Both the position numbers and the translations under genes were made by a program. 40,103 nt of DNA from Minisyncoccota bacterium (GTDB taxonomy: Bacteria; Patescibacteriota; Minisyncoccia; Phycocordibacterales; Zambryskibacteraceae). The notes below the pieces were generated by a model. The model had not been told where the DNA came from and ran no database searches. It was given only the letters and a program-made list of their open reading frames with translations. This document shows positions 1 through 8,018 of this stretch, piece by piece. Where the stretch lies: NCBI GenBank assembly GCA_025450175.1, contig JANWHY010000006.1:1-40103 (forward strand), given 5' to 3'. Position 1 is the first letter of the stretch. The number at the start of each line of letters is the position of its first letter.

Positions 1-295
1 CCTTACCGTTGTGAACGATGCGGAAAGGATGCTTCATGCCGGGAGCAAGTAGATCATTTTCACGATCTATCTGTTCTGGCTCAGCTGGTAACTCATCCTG
101 GTGGACATGAGTCGAGTAGAACTCGACTCTCTCCGCTAGGGGAAGTTTGAATTTGAGACCCGGCGAGAGTACTCGTCGGAATTTCCCAAACCGGAAGACG
201 GCGCCGATCGATCCTGTCTCGACAGTTAGCACCGACAGGACAAAGAGCTCTATGGTGCAGACGACGAGAAGAAAGACCAAAAACCACAGATTCAT
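1..295 (-). CDS. SPFH/Band 7 (stomatin-prohibitin-like) membrane protein, cut by window edge
   Basis: The 98 visible codons open with a hydrophobic N-terminal anchor (about residues 2-24). A Band 7 opening follows, with VFRFGKF, then VLSPGLKFKLPLAERV, then VHQDELPAEPEQIDR. SPFH proteins form large oligomeric scaffolds on the membrane and often partner with proteases; the partner here is unknown. The ATG at 295 is supported by an AGGAG Shine-Dalgarno at 303-307 and a consensus promoter at 340-368. The frame is open to position 1, so the C-terminal part lies outside the window. The fold call rests on the conserved N-terminal pattern only; an HflK/HflC-like paralogue is an alternative. Confidence 0.75.
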   Translation of the reverse strand, partial: MNLWFLVFLLVVCTIELFVLSVLTVETGSIGAVFRFGKFRRVLSPGLKFKLPLAERVEFYSTHVHQDELPAEPEQIDRENDLLAPGMKHPFRIVHNGK

Positions 296-339
296 TCCTC
301 TTCTCCTATATATTGGTGTGTGATGAACGTTCTGACCGT

Positions 340-368
340 ATTATATGAGGTAAAAGTAATCTTGTCAA
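340..368 (-). promoter_or_regulatory. Consensus sigma70-type promoter of the SPFH gene
   Basis: On the minus strand TTGACA (363-368) is followed by a 17-nt spacer and TATAAT (340-345), a perfect match to the vegetative consensus. Transcription would start near 333, giving a leader of about 38 nt that contains the AGGAG site. Confidence 0.85.
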
Positions 369-431
369 GCGTTTGTTGTAAATCATCCAATCATATTCGC
401 CTCGTCCCTCGTAGCTTTAGCGAAGTGGAGT

Positions 432-437
432 TATAAT
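432..437 (+). promoter_or_regulatory. -10 box abutting the FAD oxidoreductase start (leaderless)
   Basis: TATAAT ends 6 nt before the ATG at 444, so the predicted transcription start falls on or next to the A of the start codon. There is no Shine-Dalgarno and no clear -35. Confidence 0.6.
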
Positions 438-443
438 TCGTAT

Positions 444-1814
444 ATGGAAAATCGTTCTCCCTGGATTCATCAGCTCAATCACAAAAGGACTATAGAGACT
501 CTGCACAGTGATATCGAAACCGATATCGCGATCGTAGGTGCGGGTATTGCCGGAGTTTCTACCGCATTTTTTTTGCTCAAACATACAGACAAGAAGGTGG
601 TGATACTTGAGGGCTTCAAGCTCGCACATGGTGCGACAGGACACAACGCTGGGCAGATTGCAGGCTACTTCGAGCGGCCCTTCCGCGAGATTGTAAACGA
701 GTTTGGACTAGACATGGCCTGCCTTGCTCACAAGGATCTCGAATATGCTTGGGAACTTCTAGACGAGATGTATACCGAGGCAGGACTCGATATCCCGCTG
801 GTGCGTCTCACTAGCTTCTCTGGTCTCTCTACCCAAGAGCAGATCCTGGGACATCTCGAGAACAACTTCTTACGTCGCTCGGGGGGACTCTACACTCGCA
901 CCATGGAGATACTTGAGACAGTCGACTTCCTCGATGAGATCCCGGAGAAGTACCACGATCTCTTCACCCTTGTGCCGAGAGAAGAGATTGCTCTTAAGCT
1001 TGAGACCTTCGACTCACAATACATCGCCGTACTCTCGGGGCAGAAAGGGGTAGTGAACTCTGCACTCTTTTGTCAGGAGGTCACAGCATATCTATTATCG
1101 AAGTATAAAGACCGACTCTCTCTATATGAGCATTCTCCTGTAGCTAAAGTGGTGTTGAAAGATGACAAGGTCATCCTCGACGTCATCAAGCATACGCTCA
1201 CGTGCGACAAGGTGATCCTCTGTACTAATGGGTTTGGGAACTTCGACATCATCTCTCCCTCTGGTCTCGCTATCGATACGCGCTTCCACCATAACTTAAG
1301 TGGGGTAGTGGCCTTCATGTCGGGCTACCTCGAGCCACACACTGGGACACCTGCAGTGCTAAGTTACTATCAGCGTAATGCCCCTGGCCTTACCGACAAT
1401 CCTGGTGATCCTTACTTCTATGTTACTCGTCGCTCATACGAGTACGAGGAGAAGGCACTCCACAATCTTGTCTCTGTCGGTGGTCCCGACTTTGCGCTCG
1501 AAGAGCACGCTAAGTACAGCCGCGATCTAGAATTCTCTACCACAGCTAAGGCACAACTAGACGAGTTCGTAAGTCGTACTTACGACAAGACTCTCGAGAA
1601 GGACTACGCCTTCATGTGGCATGGCGTCATGGGCTACACTAGGAATCTCCTACGTATGATAGGTCCCGATCCCGACCACTCTCATCTCCTATACAACCTG
1701 GGCTGTAATGGAGTAGGGATCCTTACCTCGATCTTTGGAGGGTATAAGGTGGCACGGATGATCAAGGGAGATAAGTTCCTCCCATCAATCTTCGATATAC
1801 CGAAGAGGATCTAG
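444..1814 (+). CDS. FAD-dependent oxidoreductase, DAO (D-amino acid oxidase/glycine oxidase-like) family
   Basis: The 456-residue protein has an N-terminal Rossmann dinucleotide motif, VGAGIAGVSTAFFLL (GxGxxG at residues 32-37), an acidic ribose-binding position in VVILEG, and the HGATGHNAGQI segment typical of DAO enzymes. The C-terminal part (YAFMWHGVMGYTRN, then LGCNGVGI) matches the second FAD-contacting region. Such enzymes oxidise amines or amino acids with FAD; the substrate cannot be told from sequence. It is convergent with the pterin dehydratase, sharing the CTAG at 1811-1814 as overlapping stop codons. The start is supported by a TATAAT six bases upstream. Confidence 0.85.
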   Translation: MENRSPWIHQLNHKRTIETLHSDIETDIAIVGAGIAGVSTAFFLLKHTDKKVVILEGFKLAHGATGHNAGQIAGYFERPFREIVNEFGLDMACLAHKDLEYAWELLDEMYTEAGLDIPLVRLTSFSGLSTQEQILGHLENNFLRRSGGLYTRTMEILETVDFLDEIPEKYHDLFTLVPREEIALKLETFDSQYIAVLSGQKGVVNSALFCQEVTAYLLSKYKDRLSLYEHSPVAKVVLKDDKVILDVIKHTLTCDKVILCTNGFGNFDIISPSGLAIDTRFHHNLSGVVAFMSGYLEPHTGTPAVLSYYQRNAPGLTDNPGDPYFYVTRRSYEYEEKALHNLVSVGGPDFALEEHAKYSRDLEFSTTAKAQLDEFVSRTYDKTLEKDYAFMWHGVMGYTRNLLRMIGPDPDHSHLLYNLGCNGVGILTSIFGGYKVARMIKGDKFLPSIFDIPKRI

Positions 1815-2140
1815 TTTCTCAAAAGTTCGTCAATCTTTGCCGCGAGGATAAAGTCATTTTCTGATAGGCCACCAATAGCATGGGTCGTAAGCTCGATTCT
1901 CACTTTCTTATAATCAAATATAGATATGTTGGGGTGGTGGTCCTCGGCTTCGGCAATCTCACCGACCTTGTTTACAAATTGCAGAGCTTCGCGAAAGTTT
2001 TTGAATATGAGCACCTTCTCGATACGTTTATCGTCTTCGATAGTCCACTGGTCTACTTCGTGAGCTAGAGCCTGGCTCTCCTTCGCTCCTAAGGGCTTAG
2101 CGCCTCCCTCACAAGGTTGGCAGTGTTTATGCTTTAACAT
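1811..2140 (-). CDS. phhB: 4a-hydroxytetrahydrobiopterin dehydratase (pterin-4-alpha-carbinolamine dehydratase)
   Basis: The 109-residue protein matches the PCD/DCoH family over its whole length. It has the EDHHPNISI active-site segment (His68, His69), a later TTH (His87) and GLSENDFILAAKID with Asp96. The enzyme dehydrates 4a-hydroxytetrahydropterin so that it can be recycled. The ATG at 2140 is preferred because GGAG lies about 7 nt upstream; a GTG at 2152 in the same frame is the alternative. The 5' end overlaps the end of the LOG gene by 14 nt, so the two are probably co-transcribed. No aromatic amino acid hydroxylase is visible, so its physiological partner is unclear. Confidence 0.88.
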   Translation of the reverse strand: MLKHKHCQPCEGGAKPLGAKESQALAHEVDQWTIEDDKRIEKVLIFKNFREALQFVNKVGEIAEAEDHHPNISIFDYKKVRIELTTHAIGGLSENDFILAAKIDELLRN

Positions 2141-2804
2141 TCTCTGCTCCACTAATGTCGGTGTGGAAGGGGAGACTTACGCGTACTGGGGTCTCCTTAA
2201 TAATTTTTATGATCTGGTCGTGATCGTCGACAATCTGGAAGAGGGTAGCATCTTGGGCTTCTATAGTGCCACGCGCGAGGAGTGTCTCTTTTATAAATAT
2301 CTCAACCTTAGACCAGTATTCTGATCCAACACATATAAGAGGTACGCCGGCAATCTTCTTGGTTTGTATGAGTGTAAGGAGTTCGAAGAACTCGTCCAAA
2401 GTTCCGTAACCGCCAGGGTAGAAGATGAAGGCTTCTGCCGAGAAGGAGAGGCACACCTTTCTCACGAAGAAGTAATATGCCGAGAAGGAGGAGGAGATGT
2501 ACTTGTTGGTGATCTGGCCGTCTGGGAGGCGAATCAAGAGTCCCAAGGACTGCCCACCCGATTCATAGGCACCGCGATTGGCCCCTTCCATAATACCCGG
2601 GCCTCCTCCAGAGATCACGGCATAGTCGAGCTCTTTAACAATCTGTGTGGCGAGTTTCCTAGCATCGGTATAATAAGGATTATCTTCTTTGAACTGGCTT
2701 GAGCCGAAGAAGGTCACAGACTTAGGGTAATCTTCGAGGAAGCCGAACCCTTCAGTAAACTCTTTGGTTATTTCATGTACCCGCTCCGATGTTGCTTCTT
2801 TCAT
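2127..2804 (-). CDS. LOG-family nucleoside 5'-monophosphate phosphoribohydrolase (TIGR00730 type)
   Basis: The 225-residue protein carries both signatures of the LOG/lysine-decarboxylase-like family: [12 protein letters not shown] (residues 65-76) and PGGYGTLDE (130-138). These bind the nucleotide phosphate and hold the catalytic Arg/Glu. Family members release the base from AMP or cytokinin-type monophosphates. In bacteria the role is probably nucleotide salvage or housekeeping; older annotations as lysine decarboxylase are misleading. It is first in a two-gene minus-strand unit with the pterin dehydratase. The start is supported by a TATATT box at 2811-2816, six bases before the ATG. Confidence 0.88.
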   Translation of the reverse strand: MKEATSERVHEITKEFTEGFGFLEDYPKSVTFFGSSQFKEDNPYYTDARKLATQIVKELDYAVISGGGPGIMEGANRGAYESGGQSLGLLIRLPDGQITNKYISSSFSAYYFFVRKVCLSFSAEAFIFYPGGYGTLDEFFELLTLIQTKKIAGVPLICVGSEYWSKVEIFIKETLLARGTIEAQDATLFQIVDDHDQIIKIIKETPVRVSLPFHTDISGAENVKA

Positions 2805-2810
2805 GAAGCC

Positions 2811-2816
2811 AATATA
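2811..2816 (-). promoter_or_regulatory. -10 box abutting the LOG gene start
   Basis: TATATT on the minus strand lies 6 nt from the ATG at 2804, with no Shine-Dalgarno. The divergent FKBP gene has its own -10-like TATAAA at 2834-2839, so the two promoters share about 40 bp. Confidence 0.5.
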
Positions 2817-2833
2817 TCATTATTGTATAGTTT

Positions 2834-2839
2834 TATAAA
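2834..2839 (+). promoter_or_regulatory. -10 box abutting the FKBP gene start
   Basis: TATAAA lies 7 nt upstream of the ATG at 2847, in the geometry expected for a leaderless transcript. Confidence 0.5.
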
Positions 2840-2846
2840 GCAAAAT

Positions 2847-3293
2847 ATGAATAAAAAACAAGGTATTGGAGTTGCTGTAGCAATCTTCATCATTGGCTAC
2901 GTGTTCTTCTCGGATTCTCTCATGAAAATGTTTTTCCCTCGCACTAATAATTCACAAAACACGAATATGACACAGACTTTTACCGCAGTAGATACCAAAG
3001 TGGGTAATGGCCCTATCGCTACTAGTGGCAATGAGCTTACTGTCCACTATGTGGGTACTCTTAGTGATGGCCAAGTCTTCGACAGTTCTAGGACGAGAGG
3101 AACTCCCTTCAAGTTTACCTTAGGTGGCGGCAATGTGATCCGCGGTTGGGATGAGGGCTTAGTAGGTATGCGTGTGGGAGGAGTGAGGAAACTTGTTATA
3201 AGTCCTGAGTATGGTTATGGATCTCAGGCTATAGGACCTATCCCTCCGAACTCCACTCTCTACTTCGAAGTTGAGCTCTTGGATGCCAAATAA
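2847..3293 (+). CDS. Membrane-anchored FKBP-type peptidyl-prolyl cis-trans isomerase
   Basis: The 148-residue protein has one N-terminal membrane segment (about 7-21), a short polar linker, then a complete FKBP domain (about 45-148). Visible family motifs are [37 protein letters not shown] and the C-terminal [13 protein letters not shown]. It should catalyse proline isomerisation outside the membrane and help fold secreted proteins. The frame is open further upstream, but the ATG at 2847 gives a clean signal anchor and is preceded by a -10 box. Its 3' end overlaps the next gene by 11 nt. Confidence 0.9.
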   Translation: MNKKQGIGVAVAIFIIGYVFFSDSLMKMFFPRTNNSQNTNMTQTFTAVDTKVGNGPIATSGNELTVHYVGTLSDGQVFDSSRTRGTPFKFTLGGGNVIRGWDEGLVGMRVGGVRKLVISPEYGYGSQAIGPIPPNSTLYFEVELLDAK

Positions 3294-3891
3294 TCTGCAT
3301 CACGCCAATCTCCTAGTCGGAAGAGAGGAAGAATCCGAAGCTTATCTCAAGGATCTTCTCGGTGCTCTCAAGTTTAGCCGTGCTAATAATCCGGACTATC
3401 TGGCTTTTCGCCACGAGACTTTTGGTATTACAGAAGCACGCGAGCTCAGGTCGTTAGCCCTTCGCAAAGCCTTCGGTGAGAGGAAGATCTTCTTCATCTC
3501 ATCTAGCCATATAACCCCCGAGGCGCAGAATGCTCTCTTGAAAACCTTCGAGGACCCCACGCCCGATACGCTTTTCTTCTTGCGAGTGCGAGAGGAGGGT
3601 GTCCTATTACCTACGCTCCTATCGCGCATGCAAGTGAAGAAGCTCGGAGTGAGTAGAGAAGCGGGAGAGGATAATTTTTTAGCACTTCCTTACAAAGAGA
3701 GATTAAACTTTGTAAGGAAGTTTGTAGATGCCGAGAAGAATCTGTCTAGCTTCCTCGACGAACTTCTACTCTTAGAAAAAGCGCGGGGTACACGCGATGG
3801 TTTGGAGAAGCTTTACAACATGAGGAAGTTGGTGCGAGACAATACTGCTCTGCCTAGATTGGTTCTGGAACACTTAGCACTAGTGTTATAA
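3283..3891 (+). CDS. holB: Short DNA polymerase III delta-prime-like clamp-loader subunit
   Basis: About 202 residues resemble the AAA+ delta-prime/tau core. [18 protein letters not shown] matches the delta-prime pattern before the sensor region, [16 protein letters not shown] is the conserved 'NALLKTLEEP' segment, and TLLSRMQ is the sensor-like end. No Walker A and no zinc-binding cysteines are present, and the C-terminal collar domain is minimal, so the protein is well under the usual 300+ residues. It probably serves as a structural clamp-loader subunit, as delta-prime does elsewhere. The ATG at 3283 was chosen over an in-frame TTG at 3271 that lies deeper inside the FKBP gene. The stop overlaps the frr -10 box. 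Confidence 0.72.
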   Translation: MPNNLHHANLLVGREEESEAYLKDLLGALKFSRANNPDYLAFRHETFGITEARELRSLALRKAFGERKIFFISSSHITPEAQNALLKTFEDPTPDTLFFLRVREEGVLLPTLLSRMQVKKLGVSREAGEDNFLALPYKERLNFVRKFVDAEKNLSSFLDELLLLEKARGTRDGLEKLYNMRKLVRDNTALPRLVLEHLALVL

Positions 3892-3892
3892 T
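3887..3892 (+). promoter_or_regulatory. -10 box abutting the frr start and containing the upstream stop codon
   Basis: TATAAT ends 6 nt before the frr ATG at 3899. The TAA inside it (3889-3891) is also the stop codon of the delta-prime-like gene. Confidence 0.6.
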
Positions 3893-3898
3893 GCCGCA

Positions 3899-4411
3899 AT
3901 GAAATACGAAGAAATTCTCGAGTGGTTGCGTAAGGAGTACGCCAGTATAAGAAGCGGACAAGCAAGTCCAGCAGTTCTTGATGGGGTAAAAGTGGATGCC
4001 TACGGTTCGCTAATGCCTATCAATCAGGTTGCCACGGTGACTATTGGTGATCCAAGAACCTTGCGTATTACGCCGTGGGACAAGAGCGTTATTGCTGGGA
4101 TAGATTCTGCTATTAGACAGGCCAATATAGGTGTCTCGGTAGCTGTCGATGGGGAAGGGTTGAGGATTACCTTCCCACAACTTACAGCTGAGAATAGACA
4201 AGTACTTCTCAAACTTGCAAAGACCAAGCTCGAAGAAGCTCGCATAAAGATTAGAAATGAGAGGCAGAAAGTTCTAGATGATATTGCTAAGAAAGAAGTT
4301 GGCGAGGATGAGGAGAAGCGTGCCAAGAACGAACTCCAGAAAGTGGTCGACGAAGCCAACAAAAAGCTCGAAGAACTCTTCGAGAAAAAGGAGGCTGAAC
4401 TCCTAGAATAA
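3899..4411 (+). CDS. frr: Ribosome recycling factor
   Basis: The 170-residue protein has the RRF pattern throughout: RSGQASPAVLDGVKVDAYGS, ATVTIGDPRTLRITPWDKS, LRITFPQLTAENRQ, then the long lysine/glutamate-rich helices of domain I. It splits post-termination 70S ribosomes together with EF-G. It is about 15 residues shorter than the usual 185, with the trimming at the N-terminus, as often seen in reduced genomes. Its stop overlaps the rseP start by one base (TAATG), indicating translational coupling. Confidence 0.95.
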   Translation: MKYEEILEWLRKEYASIRSGQASPAVLDGVKVDAYGSLMPINQVATVTIGDPRTLRITPWDKSVIAGIDSAIRQANIGVSVAVDGEGLRITFPQLTAENRQVLLKLAKTKLEEARIKIRNERQKVLDDIAKKEVGEDEEKRAKNELQKVVDEANKKLEELFEKKEAELLE

Positions 4412-5511
4412 TGTCCATACTTATCTTCTTCATAATATTGTCGGCGCTGGTGATCGTACACGAGTTGGGCCACTTCTTGGTGGCGAAGTACTTTAAGATC
4501 CGAGTGGATGAGTTTGGTCTCGGCTTCCCCCCACGGGCAAAAACACTTTTTCACTGGAAGGGGACTCCATTTACGCTAAATTGGTTACCCTTTGGTGGCT
4601 TTGTAAAAATTTTTGGTGAGAATCCTGAAGATTCGGATTTGAAAGATTCTTCCTCCTTAGATTCCTCAAGTTTTCAGAATAAAAATAGAGGCATACAATC
4701 GGCGGTGTTGGTGGCGGGAGTGGTGGGCAACCTCTTGTTTGCTTGGCTCCTCTTCTCTATCGGATTTATGAGTGGTGTGCCAGCTCCGGTAGGGTATGCA
4801 GAGGGTGTAAGAGATGCCCATGTAGTCATCACAGGGATCTTACACGAGTCTCCTGCGGGTGCGGTGGGGCTAAGATCGGGAGACACTATCCTATCTCTTG
4901 GTCGTGGTGAAGATATCTTTACTATTGGAGAGGATACTATACCAAGCGAAGTTTCAGATTTTATATCTAACTCTCTTAATCCAATAACCTTTGAGATTAA
5001 GAGGGGAGCAAATATTTTTAGTAAAGTAGTTACTCCAAAAGAAGGTATCATCCCAGACAAACCTGCCGTCGGCTTCTCCATGGATCTAGTGGGGATTCTC
5101 CAGTATTCACCGCTCAAGGCTCTTGTAGAAGGGGCGAAGACGACTTGGCAGTTTACGATCCTAATCACCCAGGGGATAGGCAAGTTTGTGGTTGAGGCGG
5201 TTGGGGGTAGGGCGGATCTCTCTCAGGTGACGGGGCCAGTAGGTATAGTGGGGATGGTAGGAGATGTGCGGGTGCTTGGCTTCTCTTATCTCTTATCCTT
5301 CACCGCACTCATTTCTATAAATCTCGCCGTTATAAATCTCTTACCCTTCCCAGCTCTCGATGGTGGGCGGCTACTCTTCGTCGCCATAGAAGCGATCAGG
5401 CGTCGCAGTGTCTCCCCACGCATCTTCAATGCTCTTAACACCGCCGGCTTCGCTCTCCTTCTCCTCCTCATGCTCCTCGTCACCATCCAAGATATTCGGA
5501 ATATTTTGTAA
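4411..5511 (+). CDS. rseP: RseP-like site-2 zinc metalloprotease (M50)
   Basis: The 366-residue intramembrane protease has the zinc site HELGH at residues 17-21 in the first membrane helix. A central helix lies around 95-125, a PDZ domain around 140-215 (SPAGAVGLRSGDTILSL), and the third-ligand motif NLLPFPALDGGRL lies around residue 320. It cleaves membrane-embedded substrates such as anti-sigma factors or leftover signal peptides. The order frr-rseP-proS matches the classical frr-uppS-cdsA-dxr-rseP-proS cluster with the lipid and isoprenoid genes missing. The candidate small RNA on the opposite strand ends at the last bases of this gene. Confidence 0.92.
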   Translation: MSILIFFIILSALVIVHELGHFLVAKYFKIRVDEFGLGFPPRAKTLFHWKGTPFTLNWLPFGGFVKIFGENPEDSDLKDSSSLDSSSFQNKNRGIQSAVLVAGVVGNLLFAWLLFSIGFMSGVPAPVGYAEGVRDAHVVITGILHESPAGAVGLRSGDTILSLGRGEDIFTIGEDTIPSEVSDFISNSLNPITFEIKRGANIFSKVVTPKEGIIPDKPAVGFSMDLVGILQYSPLKALVEGAKTTWQFTILITQGIGKFVVEAVGGRADLSQVTGPVGIVGMVGDVRVLGFSYLLSFTALISINLAVINLLPFPALDGGRLLFVAIEAIRRRSVSPRIFNALNTAGFALLLLLMLLVTIQDIRNIL

Positions 5512-5651
5512 AAGAAAAACCCCGGGGTCCGCCATTGCGGAGTACCGGGGGAGCTCGGATTAACCTCCACGCCTGGGCTCATCTCAGAGAACGCGTGGAT
5601 TAGGTGTGAAGTAGTATGGTAGGGAACTGGACACCCGCCCGTTCCAACCTT
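5511..5651 (-). ncRNA. Candidate structured small RNA (about 140 nt), unclassified
   Basis: On the minus strand a promoter (TTGACT, 17 nt, TAAGAT) is followed by about 140 nt without a convincing reading frame. The segment ends in a strong hairpin (5520-5550, outer CCCCGG/CCGGGG, inner TCCGC/GCGGA) and a T-rich run on that strand (5511-5519), a textbook intrinsic terminator. Two internal hairpins can be drawn: GGUUGGAAC with GUUCCCUACC, and CCACGC with GCGUGG (flanked by ACCU/AGGU). I do not see the SRP RNA GGAA-loop signature, RNase P helices or tmRNA features. A 6S-like RNA cannot be excluded. The 3' end is convergent with rseP and touches its stop codon. Confidence 0.55.
5520..5550 (-). 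terminator. Intrinsic terminator of the candidate small RNA
   Basis: A GC-rich hairpin with a 5'-TTTTTCTTT tail on the minus strand (5519 down to 5511). On the plus strand it follows rseP by 8 nt but has no U-run, so it terminates best on the minus strand. Confidence 0.8.
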
Positions 5652-5657
5652 ATTTAA

Positions 5658-5686
5658 ATCTTAGCATAGTAAGATATAAAAGTCAA
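5658..5686 (-). promoter_or_regulatory. Promoter of the candidate small RNA
   Basis: TTGACT (5681-5686), a 17-nt spacer, and TAAGAT (5658-5663) on the minus strand. Predicted start is near 5651. Confidence 0.65.
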
Positions 5687-5739
5687 GTCTTTTGAAAATA
5701 GCTTTGTTTTTGGACCTAGTTTGGTAGAATATTGCCACT

Positions 5740-6957
5740 ATGCGACAGAGCACACTTTTCTCCAAAACACGCCGGGAGCCGCCTCAAGATGAGGTCTCGA
5801 AGAACGCCATCCTCCTTATCCGCGCCGGTTTTATCAATAAGGAAATGGCTGGGGTTTATGACTTTCTCCCTCTGGGCTTAAGAGTTATTAATAAAATAAT
5901 CGGTATCATCCGAGATGAGATGAATGCTCTTGGTGCTCGCGAGATTCTTATGAGTTCGTTACAAAGAAAAGAACTTTGGGAAAAGCATTTCAACCAAGAC
6001 AGATGGGATGATGCAAAGGTTGATAATTGGTTTAAAACTAAGTTGAAGGATGGGGGAGAACTCGGATTAGGCTTTACCCACGAAGAGCCCATCTCCAATA
6101 TGCTCGAGCAGTTCGTGTCTTCTTACAAAGATCTTCCCTTTGCTGTCTACCAATTCCAAACTAAGTTTAGAAATGAGACCCGGGCTAAGAGCGGCATCAT
6201 GAGGACTCGGGAGTTCATAATGAAAGATCTATACTCCTTCAATATAGATGAGAGTGCTCATCAAGAATTTTATGAAAAGGCAAAAGAATCCTACAAAAAG
6301 ATATTTGAGCGTGTGGGCCTAGGAGACAAAACTTATATTACAAAAGCTTCTGGAGGCACCTTCTCTGAGTTTTCTCATGAATTCCAGACCCTTACTTCTG
6401 CTGGGGAAGACATTATCTATATAACTGATGAAGAGAAGAAGGAAGCTATTAACAAAGAGATTGGAGGAGAGTCAGATGGCCGAGAAGAGAAGGCGGTAGA
6501 GGTTGGGAACATCTTTACCCTCGGTACTAAGTTTTCTGACCCACACCTAAAGTTTAAAGATGAGAGTGGGAAGGAGCAACATGTTTTCATGGGTAGTTAT
6601 GGTATTGGCCCAGCACGACTCATGGGCACACTCGCCGAGATCATGTCTGACGACAAGGGTCTTATGTGGCCCGTGGCTGTGGCACCTTTCCAGCTTCACA
6701 TCTTATCTCTTGAGAACGATTCGATGGCTGAAGATATTTATAAGAAGTTAGAAGCCAATGGTATCGAAGTACTTCTAGATGATCGAGATCTACGCGCAGG
6801 GGAGAAGTTTGCCGATGCCGATCTTATCGGTATCCCTTATCAGGTAATTGTCGGGAAGAAGTCCCAAGACAGCGATCTCTTAGAGGTGAAGGAGAGGGCT
6901 ACTGGCGAGACCAAAGAATTAACCTTAGACCAACTTGTTAAAACTATTAAGGGATGA
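5740..6957 (+). CDS. proS: Prolyl-tRNA synthetase lacking the editing (INS) domain
   Basis: The 405-residue class II synthetase has the N-terminal catalytic core (AGFINKEMAGVYDFLPLGLRV, motif 2 around FRNETRAKSGIMRTREFIMKD, motif 3 around GSYGIGPARLMG) and the C-terminal anticodon-binding domain (FQLHILSL to the end). The roughly 180-residue insertion domain that hydrolyses Ala-tRNA(Pro) in typical bacterial ProRS is replaced by a short link near residues 225-250, so cis editing is probably absent. TAGAAT with an upstream TGG (extended -10) lies 9 nt before the ATG. The stop overlaps mreB (ATGA), tying it to the cell-shape operon. Confidence 0.93.
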   Translation: MRQSTLFSKTRREPPQDEVSKNAILLIRAGFINKEMAGVYDFLPLGLRVINKIIGIIRDEMNALGAREILMSSLQRKELWEKHFNQDRWDDAKVDNWFKTKLKDGGELGLGFTHEEPISNMLEQFVSSYKDLPFAVYQFQTKFRNETRAKSGIMRTREFIMKDLYSFNIDESAHQEFYEKAKESYKKIFERVGLGDKTYITKASGGTFSEFSHEFQTLTSAGEDIIYITDEEKKEAINKEIGGESDGREEKAVEVGNIFTLGTKFSDPHLKFKDESGKEQHVFMGSYGIGPARLMGTLAEIMSDDKGLMWPVAVAPFQLHILSLENDSMAEDIYKKLEANGIEVLLDDRDLRAGEKFADADLIGIPYQVIVGKKSQDSDLLEVKERATGETKELTLDQLVKTIKG

Positions 6958-8018
6958 AGTTTTTTGGCTTAGAAAGGTTCCGCAATCTTCTACAACACGA
7001 TATTGGTATTGATCTTGGGACGGCGAACACCCTGGTATACCTGCGGGGTAAGGGCATCATCATCAACGAGCCTTCCGTTGTAGCTATCAACCAGAAGACG
7101 GGGCAGGTAGTGGCTATTGGCACTGAGGCCAAGGCCATGCTTGGCCGCACTCCGGGCCATATCTTGGCGGTGAAGCCCTTGGTCGAAGGAGTTATCTCCG
7201 ACTTCGAGACTACTGAGGAGATGATTAGCTATCTTCTCAATAAGGCCACTAGTGGGACCCAAAAGATTTTTAGTCCTCGAGTAGTGGTGGGGGTACCATC
7301 GAACATTACCAATGTTGAGATCCGCGCAGTGAGAGATGCCGCTCGCAATGCTGGGGCCGGAGAGGTACACATTGTGGAGGAGCCGATGGCGGCCGCCATC
7401 GGCATGCGTCTTCCCATACATGACCCAGTGGGGAACATGGTCATAGACATTGGTGGTGGTACCTCAGACATTGCGGTGATCTCGCTCTCCGGAGTAGTGC
7501 GCTCTCGCAATCTTCGTATTGCTGGAGACAAGTTCAATGCCGACATCATCGCTCATGTGAGGAACCAGTTTAAGGTTCTTTTGGGAGAGAAGACTGCCGA
7601 ACATGTGAAGACTACTATCGGCTCGGTCTTACCAACGCATGCACCCCTTGAGATGCCAGTGCGCGGACGCGACTTGGTAAGCGGTCTTCCTAAAGAGATT
7701 ATCCTTACCGACAACGACATCCGCGACGCTCTCTCTCCGTCGATAGAGAGTTTGATAGAGGGGATTGTAGAAGTGCTCGAGGCCACACCTCCCGATATCT
7801 TAGGCGACATAATGTATCGAGGAGTATATCTTGCCGGTGGTGGTGCCTTGGTTAAGGGCCTTCCAGAACTTATCGAGAACCACATCAACATGCCTGTACA
7901 CGTGGCGGCTGATCCTCTAACTGCTGTAGCTAGAGGTACTGGTATCATCCTCGAAGATGTAGACAAGTATAGAGAAATTTTAATAGAAAATGAAAGCGAC
8001 CTACCTCCTAAGAAATAG
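6954..8018 (+). CDS. mreB: Rod-shape determining actin homologue MreB
   Basis: The 354-residue protein has the actin-fold ATPase motifs. Phosphate 1 is DLGTANT (residues 20-26), phosphate 2 is IDIGGGTSDIAVIS, and the adenosine motif is LAGGGALVKG, with the bacterial MreB segment VEEPMAAAIG between. It polymerises beneath the membrane and positions the elongation machinery. The ATG lies in the ATGA overlap with proS and the 3' end overlaps mreC by 29 nt, so proS, mreB, mreC, the mreD-like gene and mrdA form one unit. Confidence 0.96.
   Translation: MKFFGLERFRNLLQHDIGIDLGTANTLVYLRGKGIIINEPSVVAINQKTGQVVAIGTEAKAMLGRTPGHILAVKPLVEGVISDFETTEEMISYLLNKATSGTQKIFSPRVVVGVPSNITNVEIRAVRDAARNAGAGEVHIVEEPMAAAIGMRLPIHDPVGNMVIDIGGGTSDIAVISLSGVVRSRNLRIAGDKFNADIIAHVRNQFKVLLGEKTAEHVKTTIGSVLPTHAPLEMPVRGRDLVSGLPKEIILTDNDIRDALSPSIESLIEGIVEVLEATPPDILGDIMYRGVYLAGGGALVKGLPELIENHINMPVHVAADPLTAVARGTGIILEDVDKYREILIENESDLPPKK

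Noticed and set aside
2775-2846. An upstream extension of the FKBP gene
   Set aside because: It overlaps the divergent LOG start and would bury the signal anchor; the ATG at 2847 follows a -10 box.
6954-6957. Recoded TGA (as in Gracilibacteria/SR1)
   Set aside because: TGA ends proS and mreC in tight overlaps with the next gene, and all core genes read through with the standard code.
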